Assembly: GCA_025936825.1 (NCBI GenBank)
Contig: JAICSO010000005.1
Location: 183,520-247,519 of the forward strand
DNA length: 64,000 nucleotides
Origin: Terriglobales bacterium
GTDB taxonomy: Bacteria > Acidobacteriota > Terriglobia > Terriglobales > Acidobacteriaceae
Direction: 5' to 3'
The notes under the pieces were generated by a model. The model did not search any database. It was not told the DNA's origin and was given only the letters and a program-made list of their open reading frames with translations. The number at the start of each line of letters is the position of its first letter. Positions within the stretch are counted from its first letter, which is position 1. The translations under genes and the position numbers were made by a program. Positions 52,187 through 62,584 of the stretch are shown piece by piece.

Positions 52187-55100
52187 CTAGAAGATCAACT
52201 TTAGCGCGTACTGAATCTCGCGATTACCGAGGTTGCTGGAGAACGGCGTGTCGCCGAAAGTCGATCCCGGCAGCGGAACAGTCCCCTGTACGACGTTATT
52301 CACGATCTGTCCCCCGTGGCCGGTAAAGGTTACGTTAACATCGGAACCCGGGCTTCCGAAGCGGAACATGGGATGATTGAACAAGTTGAAGGACTCGATC
52401 CGGAACTGTAGTTTGATGTTCTCGTGCAGGGTCCAGTTCTTGTCGAGACCAAAGTCCACGTCCTGCATGCCCGGCCCATGGCACTGACCAATGTTTCCGG
52501 GCGGCCGCGAACCGAGGACATAGCCATTCATGGTGAAGGCCGCCGGGTTCAGCCAGTGCAACTTGTCGCCGCTGAAGCAGGGCTTTCCTGTCATCAGTGG
52601 TCGCGTGCCGTAGTATTGGGTCGCTCCTAAGCCCCAAGGATCACCGGAGAACAGGTTGCCAGCCTGAAGGCCGCAGCCCACCGCGCATGTCACGTTGTCG
52701 AGGGCGCCGCTGATGGTCAGCGCAGGGCCGGTGGCTAGACTGATTATGGTAGTGGTTTCCCAGCCTCCCGCTACGTTTTTCAACAAACCACTATGACCTT
52801 CCAGCGTGGGTAGGTTGTACACGAGGCTTGAGGCAAAGACATGGGGGCGGTCGAAATCCAGCAGACCGCGGCTGGCGCGCGGATCGTAAATATCCGCGAT
52901 ACCACCGTTTGCATTGTTGGTGTAATCCCCCTCGGTGTTGCCGATGTTTTTGGACCAGGTATAACTCGTTTGCCAGATCGAGTTACGTGACATTCGCAGC
53001 GTAAACATGGATTGCAGCGAGTGGTAAATAGAATCGCCGCGATGCGCCCAGTACTGAATGCGTGCTGGAGCATTTGCAAACATTGCGCCGAATGGGAACA
53101 GGCTATTGGCATTGTCTCCAGACGCGCGGTAAAGCCAGCTAAGCCGGTTCTGGGGAGCAATTTCGTCAATGTTCGACACTTCGTTCAGATGAATCCCGCG
53201 TAGCCCCACGTAGGCAAGTTCCAGCTTGGCATTGTGGAAAGGAGCTAATTCGTTGGTCAGGTTCCATTGCCAGGTGTTCGACAAGTTGGTGTTCTGCTCC
53301 AAGCCCACGCTAGGAGTGCCACCCACGGCAAAGTCGAACATGTTCACGTCGTTAGTGAAGGTGGGACCATCCAGCGGGCGCTCGGGGCCGACGCCGACCG
53401 TAAACGGCGGGTTGGCTCCCAGGAGGTTCGTACCCTGGGGACTGATGGGATCGCGGGCAAAGAATTGTCCCACTCCTGCGCGCAGCACCCAACGCTGCCT
53501 GCCCAGCACATCCCATGCGGCACCCAGGCGGGGAGCAATCAGGTGTTTATTTTCGGGGACGAAGTTGTTCCATTTGGAATACACCCCTCCAGCGAAACCT
53601 TGGGCCGCACACCCGTTCGGCGCTCCCTTGGCCAGCACAATGCCGTTACAAGGCGATGTAGCGGCCGGGTTGCCTTGACTGTCCACGAGGTTGGGATCGT
53701 AGGCGTATGGCTCGAAGCTGGCGACGCGGTTACCCTCCTGGTATGCGTTGGGAATCAGGGAGTAGCGGACACCGTAGTCAACCGTGAGCGTCTTGGTCAC
53801 CTTCCAGGTGTCGCCGAAATAAAACTCGGTATCGCGCCAGCGGGCGAGGCTGATCGGGTTGCTGCTGTTCTCGTTAGCGCCCCAGAGGGTACCCTGCAGA
53901 ATGGCGTCGGACCACATGTTTCCAGTTGGACTGCTCCATGAAAAACCAGGGCCCTGGAGACTGGCCGCAGAGTCCCCTGGCACGAGGTAACCCGCACCGC
54001 CCCAGAGTCCACCGGCTTCCTCGCCGGTCTCTTCATCCTTGCCGTTGCGATCATAGAGCGCGCCCAGTTTGAAGGTGTGACTGCCCTTGACCCAAGAGAA
54101 ATCGTCCTTCCAGGTATAAAGGTCCTGGCGGTTGTTCCAGGGACCGATGGTGCCGATGTAGCTCGAACACCAGCAGATCTGCTCGGGCAACTGATTGGCG
54201 TGCGTCTTGCCGCTTTGCGGAAAAATAAGAGGCATCGCGGAAACGATCTGCTGCTGCAGTTGCGGATTATCGCCGGACTGGGTGATATTGATGCGGTTTG
54301 CCGACCAGGCAAAGGACACTTCATTGATCTTGTTGCCGCCAATGGTGGAGGTCAGTTTGGCTACCAGCATTTTGCTGGGCTGCGACCATGTGTCACTCAC
54401 TGCCGGCCAGTTCTGGTCGCCCCACAGCCCGCCTTCTTCATAGGCGTGAGTCGGATTCAGCCAAGAATCATTGGTGAAGTTGATCATCAAGGTCGTACGG
54501 CTGTTGATGTTGTAGTCGCCGCGCACGTTCTCTTCACGCCAGTCCAGCGGAATTGCAACCTGGGAGACCCAGTTATTCTGACCGCACAGATTGTTCAAGT
54601 TAGGATTCGGCACCTGGGAAAGGTATGCCGTGCCGGCCGGGCTGAGAAGGTTGGAGGGAATAACGTAACCAGCACCCGTGGGCTGGCCAGTTGTTGGATC
54701 GACCCCAAATGGAATCCCGTATTCATTCCCCGCGCTGTCGAAGTACGCGGTCCTTGGGTCGTTGGGCATGGCTGGCCCGCCGCAGGTGATCGGATTTCCC
54801 GAGGCATCTTTTGTTAGATCAAAGGTTGTGTGATCGTTGGGATTAATAACGGCCCCCGCCGCAATCCGAGCCGCCGCCAAGTCATTGAAATTTCCCGCAT
54901 GTTCAGCTGCGGTCGGAATCCACGCCTGCCGCACCTGTCCGCGGCGTTCCTTGTTCCACTCCTCCGACCAGAAGAAGAAGAGCTTATCTTTCTTAATCGG
55001 TCCACCGACGGTGTAGCCATAGTCATTGCGGCGCAGAAAGTTTTTCTTTCCGCAAACCGGATCGCCGGCGACGCAATTTGCCTTCTGCTGTCCTAGAAAA

Positions 55101-55915
55101 AAATTCCCGGCATTGAGCGCATCGTTGCGCCCATAGTAATAGGCATTGCCGTGAAACTGGTTGCCTCCTGACTTGGTGACGAGGTTAATCTGTGCGCCAC
55201 CCGCTCCGCCGTATTCGGGCCCGTAGCTGTTGCGGCTGATCTTGAATTCCTGGATGGCATCGACTGAAGGGTAGATCAGGATCGTGCGTTGCGAGCCCTC
55301 GTCGTTGTTGTTCGCGCCGTTCACGCGCCATTGGTTGGCGGCGGCGGGAGCGCCACTGAAAGAGATGTCCACACCGGCCAATAAGCCTTTGTTCTTGTTG
55401 TCGAAGGCCTCGCCGACGGCAGCGCCTGGCACTAGTGTGGTCAGTTGGATGAAGTTGCGGCCGTTCAGCGGCAACTGGCTCACTTGGTTGCTCAGCATCA
55501 CATTGCCGACTTCGCCGTTCTCAGTGTTCAAGCTAAGCGCCGAAGCCTCGACAGTCACAACCTCCGTGGCCGCGCCCACCTCCAAGTGCACAGGGACCGT
55601 GGTCACCGTACTGACGTGCACTGCGACGTTTGTCTGCGACATCGTTTTGAAGCCGGCCTTCGTGGCAGTGATCGTGTAATTGCCAACCGGCACTTGAGGA
55701 AAGCTGAAATTGCCCTGTGCGTTCGAGGTGGCGTTGCGCACTGCGCCGGTAGCCGGGTCGGTCAGAGTCACTGCACTGTCCGGAACCGCAGCACCGCTCG
55801 GGTCAGTGATTGTTCCAGAGATGTCACCTGTAGTCTTCTGCGCGAACGAAAGGGGCAGGAAGGTGACTGAGAAAATCGCTAGAACCACGAATAGCTTCAA
55901 CAGCTTGGAACGCAT
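52187..55915 (-). CDS. TonB-dependent receptor, Oar-like (second copy of the family)
   Basis: The 1242-residue product has a signal peptide ending in PLSFAQK, a carboxypeptidase-regulatory-like domain (GDISGTITDPSGAAVPDSAV to about residue 100), a plug with LPLNGRNFIQLTTLVPG and EYGGAGGAQINLVTKSGGN, and a long barrel ending in IQYALKLIF. Two cysteine pairs in the plug-barrel region (NCVAGDPVCGKK and PNGCAAQG) may form disulphides. It probably imports an oligosaccharide or aromatic-linked glycan. The ATG at 55915 has GGAGGAAG upstream; the frame extends to 55963. A LacI-type regulator lies divergently upstream, and a terminator follows. Confidence 0.92.
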   Translation of the reverse strand: MRSKLLKLFVVLAIFSVTFLPLSFAQKTTGDISGTITDPSGAAVPDSAVTLTDPATGAVRNATSNAQGNFSFPQVPVGNYTITATKAGFKTMSQTNVAVHVSTVTTVPVHLEVGAATEVVTVEASALSLNTENGEVGNVMLSNQVSQLPLNGRNFIQLTTLVPGAAVGEAFDNKNKGLLAGVDISFSGAPAAANQWRVNGANNNDEGSQRTILIYPSVDAIQEFKISRNSYGPEYGGAGGAQINLVTKSGGNQFHGNAYYYGRNDALNAGNFFLGQQKANCVAGDPVCGKKNFLRRNDYGYTVGGPIKKDKLFFFWSEEWNKERRGQVRQAWIPTAAEHAGNFNDLAAARIAAGAVINPNDHTTFDLTKDASGNPITCGGPAMPNDPRTAYFDSAGNEYGIPFGVDPTTGQPTGAGYVIPSNLLSPAGTAYLSQVPNPNLNNLCGQNNWVSQVAIPLDWREENVRGDYNINSRTTLMINFTNDSWLNPTHAYEEGGLWGDQNWPAVSDTWSQPSKMLVAKLTSTIGGNKINEVSFAWSANRINITQSGDNPQLQQQIVSAMPLIFPQSGKTHANQLPEQICWCSSYIGTIGPWNNRQDLYTWKDDFSWVKGSHTFKLGALYDRNGKDEETGEEAGGLWGGAGYLVPGDSAASLQGPGFSWSSPTGNMWSDAILQGTLWGANENSSNPISLARWRDTEFYFGDTWKVTKTLTVDYGVRYSLIPNAYQEGNRVASFEPYAYDPNLVDSQGNPAATSPCNGIVLAKGAPNGCAAQGFAGGVYSKWNNFVPENKHLIAPRLGAAWDVLGRQRWVLRAGVGQFFARDPISPQGTNLLGANPPFTVGVGPERPLDGPTFTNDVNMFDFAVGGTPSVGLEQNTNLSNTWQWNLTNELAPFHNAKLELAYVGLRGIHLNEVSNIDEIAPQNRLSWLYRASGDNANSLFPFGAMFANAPARIQYWAHRGDSIYHSLQSMFTLRMSRNSIWQTSYTWSKNIGNTEGDYTNNANGGIADIYDPRASRGLLDFDRPHVFASSLVYNLPTLEGHSGLLKNVAGGWETTTIISLATGPALTISGALDNVTCAVGCGLQAGNLFSGDPWGLGATQYYGTRPLMTGKPCFSGDKLHWLNPAAFTMNGYVLGSRPPGNIGQCHGPGMQDVDFGLDKNWTLHENIKLQFRIESFNLFNHPMFRFGSPGSDVNVTFTGHGGQIVNNVVQGTVPLPGSTFGDTPFSSNLGNREIQYALKLIF

Positions 55916-55997
55916 GGAACTTCCTCCTCGAAGGAACTGTTGACGGTTAGGCTCCGCTAGCACCCACTGCTATAGAGCAGGTTAGGATTTCTCCGCC

Positions 55998-56027
55998 CTT
56001 GTAGTACTTTTGTATTACGCTTGTCAA
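55998..56027 (-). promoter_or_regulatory. Putative sigma-70 promoter of the second TonB-dependent receptor
   Basis: On the minus strand a perfect -35 hexamer TTGACA (56022-56027) is followed after 18 bases by TACAAG (55998-56003), four of six matches to the -10 consensus. It would give a leader of about 75 bases. The palindrome at 56062-56081 lies 35 bases upstream of the -35. Confidence 0.4.
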
Positions 56028-56061
56028 GATAAAAGTTGTCTCCCCTCGATTTTTTGGATTT

Positions 56062-56081
56062 GTAAAATACCGGTATTCTAC
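56062..56081. promoter_or_regulatory. LacI-type operator candidate
   Basis: GTAAAATACC followed by GGTATTCTAC forms a 20-base palindrome with one mismatched pair, centred on CCGG. LacI/GalR family operators are palindromes with a central CG, so the site fits the divergent LacI-family regulator. It lies in the 451-base gap between the receptor start at 55915 and the regulator start at 56367; the rest of that gap holds the candidate promoter, a run of T-rich sequence near 56050 and no convincing gene. Confidence 0.55.
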
Positions 56082-56366
56082 GGTGACCAATACAACCCTT
56101 GATAAAATTTGTGGCGCTTCTGTCGGAGCATTCCGTTCGTCTCGGACGAAGAGCGGCGAGCGCAACGCTCATAACATTTGAGTCCGACTGCTATATATCA
56201 CAGAATGCAGTGCGATTCCGTTTTCTGTATCGTTCGTAGCGCCGAGCTTGAGCTAATCCGGACGGATTCTGAGCCGTCGCTCACGTTCTGTAGGATTTCG
56301 AGTCAAAGATTTCGACCCATCACTAAGAAGTTGTGGCGAGAACCTTATCAAGGCAAGGCCATTTCA

Positions 56367-57455
56367 ATGACAGCTCTGGCAAGAGGAGATGCCAACAAAA
56401 AGAGACGGCCCGTCACCTTGGAGATGGTGGCTCAGCGGGTGGGGCTCACAAAAGGCACCTGTTCGGCGGTGCTGAACCAATCCGCTGCGTCGCGCTCGGT
56501 TCCGGCGCACACCCAGGAAAAAATTCTCGCGGCAGCTCGTGATCTCAACTATCGTCCCAGTTTTCACGCCCGCAATCTCCGAAGCAAACGCACATACATG
56601 ATCGGGGTAGTCACCCAAGAGATTGGCGACTTTTACAGTTCGCCCATCATCAGGGGCGTGGAGCGCTATCTCCGCGAAAGGAATTATTTCTTCCTAACTG
56701 TCGCGCATCGTCACGACCCGAAACTGCTGGACTATTATCCGAATCTTCTTTTGGAGCGTGGCGTCGAGGGTTTCATCACGATTGACACCATTACGGATCA
56801 GCCCTTCCCGCTGCCAACGGTTGCCATCCCTGGGCACCGCAGCTTAAAAGACGTGACAAATGTCGTTGTCGATCACGGCATGGGAGCACGGCTGGCGCTT
56901 CGTCATCTCGTGGAACTCGGACATGAGGACATAGCCTTCATGAAGGGTGCTGTCGTCAGCACAGACTCAAAGGATCGGTGGAACTGCATTTGCGAAGTTG
57001 CTGCCGAACTAGGTGTGCGCATGCCCGCCAGCCTCGTGGTTCCGCTTGACAGCGACGATCCGACACCCCAGTTGGGCTATCCCTTCGCCAAGAAACTGCT
57101 CGAACGCAAACGGCCGTTCACGGCCCTGCTTGCCTATAACGATATCTCCGCGATCGGGGCCATCAGGGCCTTTCAAGAGGCTGGGCTACAGGTTCCCAGA
57201 GATGTTTCTGTGGTGGGTTTCGATGATATTAGCATTGCTGTTCACAATAACCCGACTCTTACAACTGTGCGCCAGCCGCTGGAAAACATGGGGGAAACCG
57301 CGGCACGCTATTTGCTGGAACGCATTGAGAACCACAAGTCCTGGGTGCCCAACATCGTAATTGAACCTGAACTAATGGTTCGGGATTCTACCGGCCCAGC
57401 ACCAACTGAGCGCGTTGCTGCATACAATTCTCCTACCGAAGTGGAGCATGCCTAG
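56367..57455 (+). CDS. LacI-family transcriptional regulator
   Basis: The 362-residue product has an N-terminal helix-turn-helix, PVTLEMVAQRVGLTKGTCSAVLNQ (about 15-38), followed by the hinge helix region ARDLNYRPSFHARNLRS. The core is a periplasmic-binding-protein-like sugar domain: YMIGVVTQEIGDFYSSPIIRGVE, RGVEGFITIDT, HLVELGHEDIAFMKG, FTALLAYNDISAIGAIRAFQEAGLQVPRDVSVVGFDDI and LTTVRQPLENMGETAA. It would repress sugar-uptake genes until it binds an effector sugar. The ATG at 56367 was chosen because it lies just before the helix-turn-helix and has AAGG nine bases upstream; the frame is open to 56178. The divergent receptor gene and the palindrome at 56062 are likely targets. Confidence 0.92.
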   Translation: MTALARGDANKKRRPVTLEMVAQRVGLTKGTCSAVLNQSAASRSVPAHTQEKILAAARDLNYRPSFHARNLRSKRTYMIGVVTQEIGDFYSSPIIRGVERYLRERNYFFLTVAHRHDPKLLDYYPNLLLERGVEGFITIDTITDQPFPLPTVAIPGHRSLKDVTNVVVDHGMGARLALRHLVELGHEDIAFMKGAVVSTDSKDRWNCICEVAAELGVRMPASLVVPLDSDDPTPQLGYPFAKKLLERKRPFTALLAYNDISAIGAIRAFQEAGLQVPRDVSVVGFDDISIAVHNNPTLTTVRQPLENMGETAARYLLERIENHKSWVPNIVIEPELMVRDSTGPAPTERVAAYNSPTEVEHA

Positions 57456-57659
57456 TGGCAGGACGCTGTCGGCTGGGCATACGGCGTCGTCAGCTTGCCG
57501 AAGTAGCGCATCGAAATGCACATTCTCGAGTTCTGGACCGCATTCGCTGTTCGTCGATTTCCTTTGTCGGAACAGAGCCTCTTGACTGCGTGGAGGCGAC
57601 GAGAAAAACACAAGCTTTCCCCTAGTAGAATCGTCAGGATTCTCGCGTTATCATCATCT

Positions 57660-59411
57660 ATGTTCCGGGGTCCTGGTTTTTCCTTCTGTTGCGTGCTGCT
57701 ATTGTTTGCCTCGTCTCGCGCTCAAAATAACTCATCAGCGACTTCTGTTCCACAATTCGTGGACGTCGCTTCGCAGGTCGGATTGACACTCTCACATCTG
57801 GCGTCGAAGGAGCAGCACTACATTGTTGAATCCATGAGTGGCGGAGTGGGATTCTTTGACTGCGACAACGACGGACGGCTCGACGTTGTCGTAACCAACG
57901 GATCGAGTGTTGATCGCTACCGCGCCGGCGGTGACCTCATGGTCACGCTTTATCGCCAAGGTGACGATCGCAAATTCACGAACATCACGGAGCAGGCAGG
58001 ACTTTCGGTGAAAGGCTGGGGAATGGGCGTTGCGGTCGCTGATTTCGACAATGACGGCAATCTGGACCTCTTCGTCACTGGCTACGGGCACAGCGTTCTA
58101 TATCGCGGGCTTGGCAACTGCAAGTTTGAAGACGTAACACGGAAGGCAGGACTTAGCGGAGTTACCGGCTTTGCCACAGGCGTTGCTTGGGGTGATTACG
58201 ATCGCGACGGCCATGTCGACCTGTTCGTGTCTCGTTATGTTCACGTGGACATGAATCATCTGCCTGCGTTCGGCAGCGACGAAAAATTCTGCCGTTTCAA
58301 GGGCGTGCTGGTGCAGTGCGGCCCTTGGGGCATGCAGGGCGAAGGTGACTACCTGTTTCGCAATCGCGGTGATGGCACCTTCGAGGACGTTTCAAAAAAA
58401 GCAGGCATGGACGATCCGCAGAAACGCTATGGCCTCGGCGCAATATGGGGAGATTATGACAACGACGGCTGGCCTGATCTGTTCCTGGCGAACGATGCCG
58501 GCCCCAACTTCCTTTACCACAATCGGCACGACGGAACCTTTGATGAGGTGGGCATGTTGTCGGGCGTCGCCCTCGGCGATGATGGCCAGGAGCTCGGTTC
58601 AATGGGAGTGGATTTCGGCGATTACAATCACGACGGATATCTCGACCTGTTTGTTACCAACTACACCGATCAGGTGAATAACCTTTACCGTAATCTCGGC
58701 TCAGGCGCATTCTCCGATATGTCGTGGGCGGCGAAGCTCGGACAGCCAAGTTACCGCTACATTAAATGGGGAACCGGTTTCGCTGATTTTGATAACGACG
58801 GATGGGACGACCTCTTCGTCGCCAATGGTCACGTCTATCCACAAGTAGATGCCATCCCGAACAGTCCAGGCTACAAGGAACCCATGCAGATGTTTCGTAA
58901 CAATCGCGACGGAACTTTCGAAGATATTTCCAAACCCTCAGGCGTCTTTGACATCCCCCCTGAATCGCGTCGCGGAGCAGCCTTTGGAGACGTCTTTAAC
59001 GATGGCAATATCGGCATTCTCGTGCTCAACATCGGCCAACCGCCGTCTCTGTTGATAAACAAAACCCGCAACAACAATCATCGTGTTGACTTTCACTTGA
59101 TTGGAACTAAGAGCAATCGTGCAGCCATTGGAGCGCGGGTCACCATTCATGCCGCTGGAGTCATGCAGTTCCATGAAGTCCGATCGGGTGGCAGCTATCT
59201 ATCGCAGAACGATCTGCGACTGCACTTCGGAGTCGGCGCTGCCGGCAACATGGAAATGGTGGAAATCAAATGGCCGAGCGGCCAAACCGAATTGCTGCGC
59301 GATGTCTCCGCCGACGTGATCTACACCGTCACAGAGGGCCGAGGGATCACCGATCGAGTGCCAATGCCGCCCTCCACTCAATCCACCTCCACAGCGCCTG
59401 CGAGCCGCTGA
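57660..59411 (+). CDS. Secreted ASPIC/UnbV-FG-GAP (CRTAC1-like) propeller protein, second copy
   Basis: The 583-residue product has a signal peptide ending in SSRAQ. VPQFVDVASQVGLTLSHLASKEQHYIVESM is the typical opening, followed by FG-GAP/VCBS blades with calcium-loop patterns DCDNDGRLDVV, DFDNDGNLDLF, DYDRDGHVDLF, DYDNDGWPDLF and DYNHDGYLDLF. The C-terminus FHLIGTKSNRAAIGARVTI ... EIKWPSGQTELL is the ASPIC/UnbV domain. It is related to the protein at 23737 but placed next to a LacI regulator instead of a TPR unit. The frame is open to 57516; the ATG at 57660 begins the signal peptide. Function is unknown beyond probable calcium binding and extracytoplasmic location. Confidence 0.9.
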   Translation: MFRGPGFSFCCVLLLFASSRAQNNSSATSVPQFVDVASQVGLTLSHLASKEQHYIVESMSGGVGFFDCDNDGRLDVVVTNGSSVDRYRAGGDLMVTLYRQGDDRKFTNITEQAGLSVKGWGMGVAVADFDNDGNLDLFVTGYGHSVLYRGLGNCKFEDVTRKAGLSGVTGFATGVAWGDYDRDGHVDLFVSRYVHVDMNHLPAFGSDEKFCRFKGVLVQCGPWGMQGEGDYLFRNRGDGTFEDVSKKAGMDDPQKRYGLGAIWGDYDNDGWPDLFLANDAGPNFLYHNRHDGTFDEVGMLSGVALGDDGQELGSMGVDFGDYNHDGYLDLFVTNYTDQVNNLYRNLGSGAFSDMSWAAKLGQPSYRYIKWGTGFADFDNDGWDDLFVANGHVYPQVDAIPNSPGYKEPMQMFRNNRDGTFEDISKPSGVFDIPPESRRGAAFGDVFNDGNIGILVLNIGQPPSLLINKTRNNNHRVDFHLIGTKSNRAAIGARVTIHAAGVMQFHEVRSGGSYLSQNDLRLHFGVGAAGNMEMVEIKWPSGQTELLRDVSADVIYTVTEGRGITDRVPMPPSTQSTSTAPASR

Positions 59412-59519
59412 TCGAATCAGCTTCTCTCTCTTGACCGGCACAGAGTTCGAGGCACGACGCATCACACCTGTAACTTGCGCAGACACGGGACGCTGACCCT
59501 CATCTTTTCAAGGTCCATC

Positions 59520-59599
59520 TCGATAAATCTCTATTGCACTCAAAATCCCTCTACCGAAGTCAATGAGTGAAATCGCCTGATTCAGAAACTGACTTTCCG
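59520..59599 (+). repeat. Direct repeat copy A
   Basis: Positions 59520-59547 match the repeat at 62414-62441 in 23 of 28 bases, including CTATTGCACTCAAAAT. Further on both copies share CCTGATT...CAGAAA and GACTTTCCG at similar spacing, so about 80 bases are probably homologous. It lies in the 226-base gap between the convergent ASPIC/UnbV and kinase genes. Confidence 0.55.
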
Positions 59600-59637
59600 C
59601 GAAGAGAACCGGGCATTAGTTCCGAATCTTCGCAGGA

Positions 59638-62343
59638 TCATTCAGGTGAGGTCCAGCCCATCGAGACGATCTCCTGTGCGCCGGCGTCTTTTGGAATAAG
59701 CACCGAGTCGTCGGGAGTAAGCCCAAGCCAAAAGCCGTAGAGTCCGGTCTGCGCGAAGCCCTTCAGACTCACAACCTGCTCGATTTTTCCGTTCGGAACG
59801 GACATCCGGACCACATCCGACTTGTCACCGAGCCGCTGGAAATAGATATACCGGCTATCGTGGGACCAGCAGGGATAAGCAACAATATCGGGCGCCAGCA
59901 TCGTCCACTTTCGGGTTTTGAAATCGAAGAGGGAAAGCCCGGTAGAATCCCCGTGCATAGCGACAAGGTAGCGCGCGTCGGGCGACCAACGAGGAGAAAA
60001 AAGCCCGTCGGAGCCCGGCACAGTCTCGATCTGGTGTGTCTCCATATCGAGGATCCGAATCACCGTTTGACCACCGCCGCCGCTTCCACCAAACACAAGG
60101 GACTTGCCATCTGGAGACCAATAAGGATCGGCTTGCGGCCCAGGATCATCCGGCAATAAGGGCTCGGGTACGCCGCCGATTGCCGGCACTTTATAGATGC
60201 GCGCCCTCTTGCCTTGCTGGATGTCGTAAAAAACAATTGTTTTACCGTCAACGGACCATCGAGGTAGCGAGGCGTATATCGGGGATGAAGTGAGCTGGAG
60301 TTTTTCGCTGCCGTCCAGTTTACTTCGCCAGAGAATTCCTTCCGGATAAGAAGAGTAAGCCACCCACTGAGCATCTTTCGAGAAATCCACGTCCTGTGCC
60401 GAAAGGCCGCCCATGAAAGCCTCGAAGGCCTTCGAGTGAATGTTGTAGCGTTGAAGTTCGGCACGCCTAAATCCGGCGATGGCGAAAAGCGTTTTACCAT
60501 CCTTGCCGGGCACAGGAAAACTATAGGAGACCGTACCAGCAGTGAGTTGCACAGGCTGCCGATTGACTTTGTGGAAGAGGCTTCCTTCCTGGCGCGCCGC
60601 CCAAAGCTGCCCTCCCGACTCAAACACAAAATACTTGCCATCCGGCGTCCAGGAGCCACAGCAATTGTTCATGTCTGTGTGCCAGCCGGGAAACATCTTG
60701 TGAAGATTGGTTCCATCCGCCGAAAGCTCCCAAAGGTCAAGGAGTTGTGTCTTGGCATCGTAGACGTTCAGAGCTATGGTTTTACCATCGGGCGACCACG
60801 CGGGTGAGGTGGAGTTAACGGTACCAGACCCTATGGGACCCGGGAGATCGGCCAGCTTGCGGGAGGCGGTTCCGTCGGAGCTAGCAACATATAGCGTGTT
60901 GTTGTTCGTAAAGATCAAGTTCTGGCCATCAGGGGACCACGCGCCGCTAGTGCCTTGCAGGTTCGCCAAACGGGACGGCGAGCCGCCGAGGGTCGGCAAG
61001 GCCCACATTGGCGTTGATGCGGCGCTCAATGCTTTCAACTCACCGACGAGCAGTTTGGATCCGTCCGGCGACATGTTGAAGACCCCGAAAGGTGCACCCA
61101 GCAGAGTCCCGTTGATCGGCGCGAGATAGCCTCCGTTGACCGACATCTGCGCAGGCCCAACGCTAATGTCGTAAACGTACAACCGCGAGCCGTCGGTTCC
61201 GATTAGCCCTTTGTTGACGGCGTCGTGGCTGAGTTGTGTGTAGCCGGAAAGCTGCGGTGGCGCTAGCGACGGGCGGAACAAGTAGGCAATCACCGCCAGC
61301 ATAACAACCATGCAGCCCGCTGCCATCGTCAAACTCTTCAAATGCTTTCTAGCCAACGCAGCGAGCAGTTTCGAGTCAGAACTATGGGTCTCCACTGCGG
61401 GTACTCCGCTTGGCTGTTTGTGCGGTGTCCCTCCACTTGATAATTCGAGCGCTGTCGTGATAGGTGACCGGCCGGACGTGTCGCGCCGCAGGCGCTTCAA
61501 GTCGGCTCGTAGTTCGGACGCCACCTGATAGCGAATGTCGCGGTCTTTTTCCAAGGCTTTGTTGATCACCCGCTCCAAATCGGCAGGAATATCAGGATTG
61601 ATCCTGGCGGGTGGAGTCGGTGGCTTATTCAGAATCGCGTCGAAGATCGCCGCGGTGGTATCTCCGCGGAACGGAAGCACGCCAGTCGCGGTCTCATAGA
61701 GAACCGCACCAAACGAAAAAAGATCGCTACGTGGGTCAAGCTCTTTACCCAGCGCTTGCTCCGGCGACATATAGGCAACTGTTCCGAGAGTGCTGCCGGG
61801 ACTGGTTAAATGCTCTTCCGTAACAGTCGGAGCAGAAGTGAGCTTGTCCGAACTGGACGGGCCCATCTTTGCCAAGCCGAAATCCAGCACCTTGGCGTGC
61901 CCTCGGTCCGTAACGAAAATATTCGCCGGCTTGATGTCGCGATGAACGATACCTTTGCAGTGAGCGGCATCGAGGGCGTCCGCAATCTCGATGCCGAGGT
62001 CGAGCAAGCGCTCCAGCTCTAGTGGACGGCCGAATGTCAGTTCACGAAGTGTTTTCCCGTCCAGATACTCCATCGCCATGAACGGACGTCCCTCGTGCTC
62101 GCCGATCTCATAGATTGTGCAGATGTTCGGATGATTCAGCGCAGAGGCTGCCCGTGCTTCTCGCCGGAAGCGCTCAAAAGCCGTTTGGTTGCCTGCCACA
62201 TCATCTGGAAGGAATTTGAGGGCAACGAACCTGCCGAGTTGCGTGTCCTCCGCCTTGTAGACCACGCCCATGCCGCCGCCGCCGAGCTTCTGCACGATAC
62301 GGTAATGGGAGATGGTCTGACCCAATGGCGAAGGGGAAGACAT
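59638..62343 (-). CDS. Ser/Thr protein kinase with C-terminal WD40-like propeller
   Basis: The 901-residue product has a complete eukaryotic-type kinase domain (about 14-285): the glycine loop [12 protein letters not shown], Lys43 in [15 protein letters not shown] with Asp136, DFGLAK with Asp154, and SPEQALG in the activation segment. One membrane helix lies at about 338-356. The remaining 540 residues form TolB/PD40-type blades with [36 protein letters not shown] and [13 protein letters not shown], presumably outside the cytoplasm. The kinase would phosphorylate cytoplasmic proteins in response to something bound by the propeller (inference). The ATG at 62343 starts at the usual N-terminus; the frame is open to 62409. 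This fusion is common in Acidobacteriota. Confidence 0.92.
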   Translation of the reverse strand: MSSPSPLGQTISHYRIVQKLGGGGMGVVYKAEDTQLGRFVALKFLPDDVAGNQTAFERFRREARAASALNHPNICTIYEIGEHEGRPFMAMEYLDGKTLRELTFGRPLELERLLDLGIEIADALDAAHCKGIVHRDIKPANIFVTDRGHAKVLDFGLAKMGPSSSDKLTSAPTVTEEHLTSPGSTLGTVAYMSPEQALGKELDPRSDLFSFGAVLYETATGVLPFRGDTTAAIFDAILNKPPTPPARINPDIPADLERVINKALEKDRDIRYQVASELRADLKRLRRDTSGRSPITTALELSSGGTPHKQPSGVPAVETHSSDSKLLAALARKHLKSLTMAAGCMVVMLAVIAYLFRPSLAPPQLSGYTQLSHDAVNKGLIGTDGSRLYVYDISVGPAQMSVNGGYLAPINGTLLGAPFGVFNMSPDGSKLLVGELKALSAASTPMWALPTLGGSPSRLANLQGTSGAWSPDGQNLIFTNNNTLYVASSDGTASRKLADLPGPIGSGTVNSTSPAWSPDGKTIALNVYDAKTQLLDLWELSADGTNLHKMFPGWHTDMNNCCGSWTPDGKYFVFESGGQLWAARQEGSLFHKVNRQPVQLTAGTVSYSFPVPGKDGKTLFAIAGFRRAELQRYNIHSKAFEAFMGGLSAQDVDFSKDAQWVAYSSYPEGILWRSKLDGSEKLQLTSSPIYASLPRWSVDGKTIVFYDIQQGKRARIYKVPAIGGVPEPLLPDDPGPQADPYWSPDGKSLVFGGSGGGGQTVIRILDMETHQIETVPGSDGLFSPRWSPDARYLVAMHGDSTGLSLFDFKTRKWTMLAPDIVAYPCWSHDSRYIYFQRLGDKSDVVRMSVPNGKIEQVVSLKGFAQTGLYGFWLGLTPDDSVLIPKDAGAQEIVSMGWTSPE

Positions 62344-62410
62344 AAGTGGGCAACATCTTAGCAGAGTAATGCCGGACTTCTCCGACCAGCCGATTCGCCC
62401 TGAGTTCACA

Positions 62411-62504
62411 TTGGCGATGAATCGCTATTACACTCAAAATGCCACCCAGTTTTGATCGCTGTCCACCTGATTTGCAGAAATCTGGCTAGGGTTCAGACTT
62501 TCCG
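62411..62504 (+). repeat. Direct repeat copy B
   Basis: Positions 62411-62441 match copy C (63861-63891) in 26 of 31 bases and copy A in 23 of 28. The left part GGCGATGAATCGCT can form a short hairpin. The copy continues with CCTGATTTGCAGAAA and GACTTTCCG, shared with copy A. It lies in the 241-base divergent gap between the kinase and the triple-repeat gene. Confidence 0.6.
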
Positions 62505-62584
62505 GTGTCAGTGTTCTTGAGAACGCCAAGTGTATTCGCAAGATGAATCATTGCCGGGCGTTCTTTAATGCAGGAGACACGAAC

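Noticed and set aside
53267..53941. Open plus-strand frame of 224 residues
   Set aside because: It is antisense to the receptor barrel; frames of this kind are common opposite GC-rich receptor genes.
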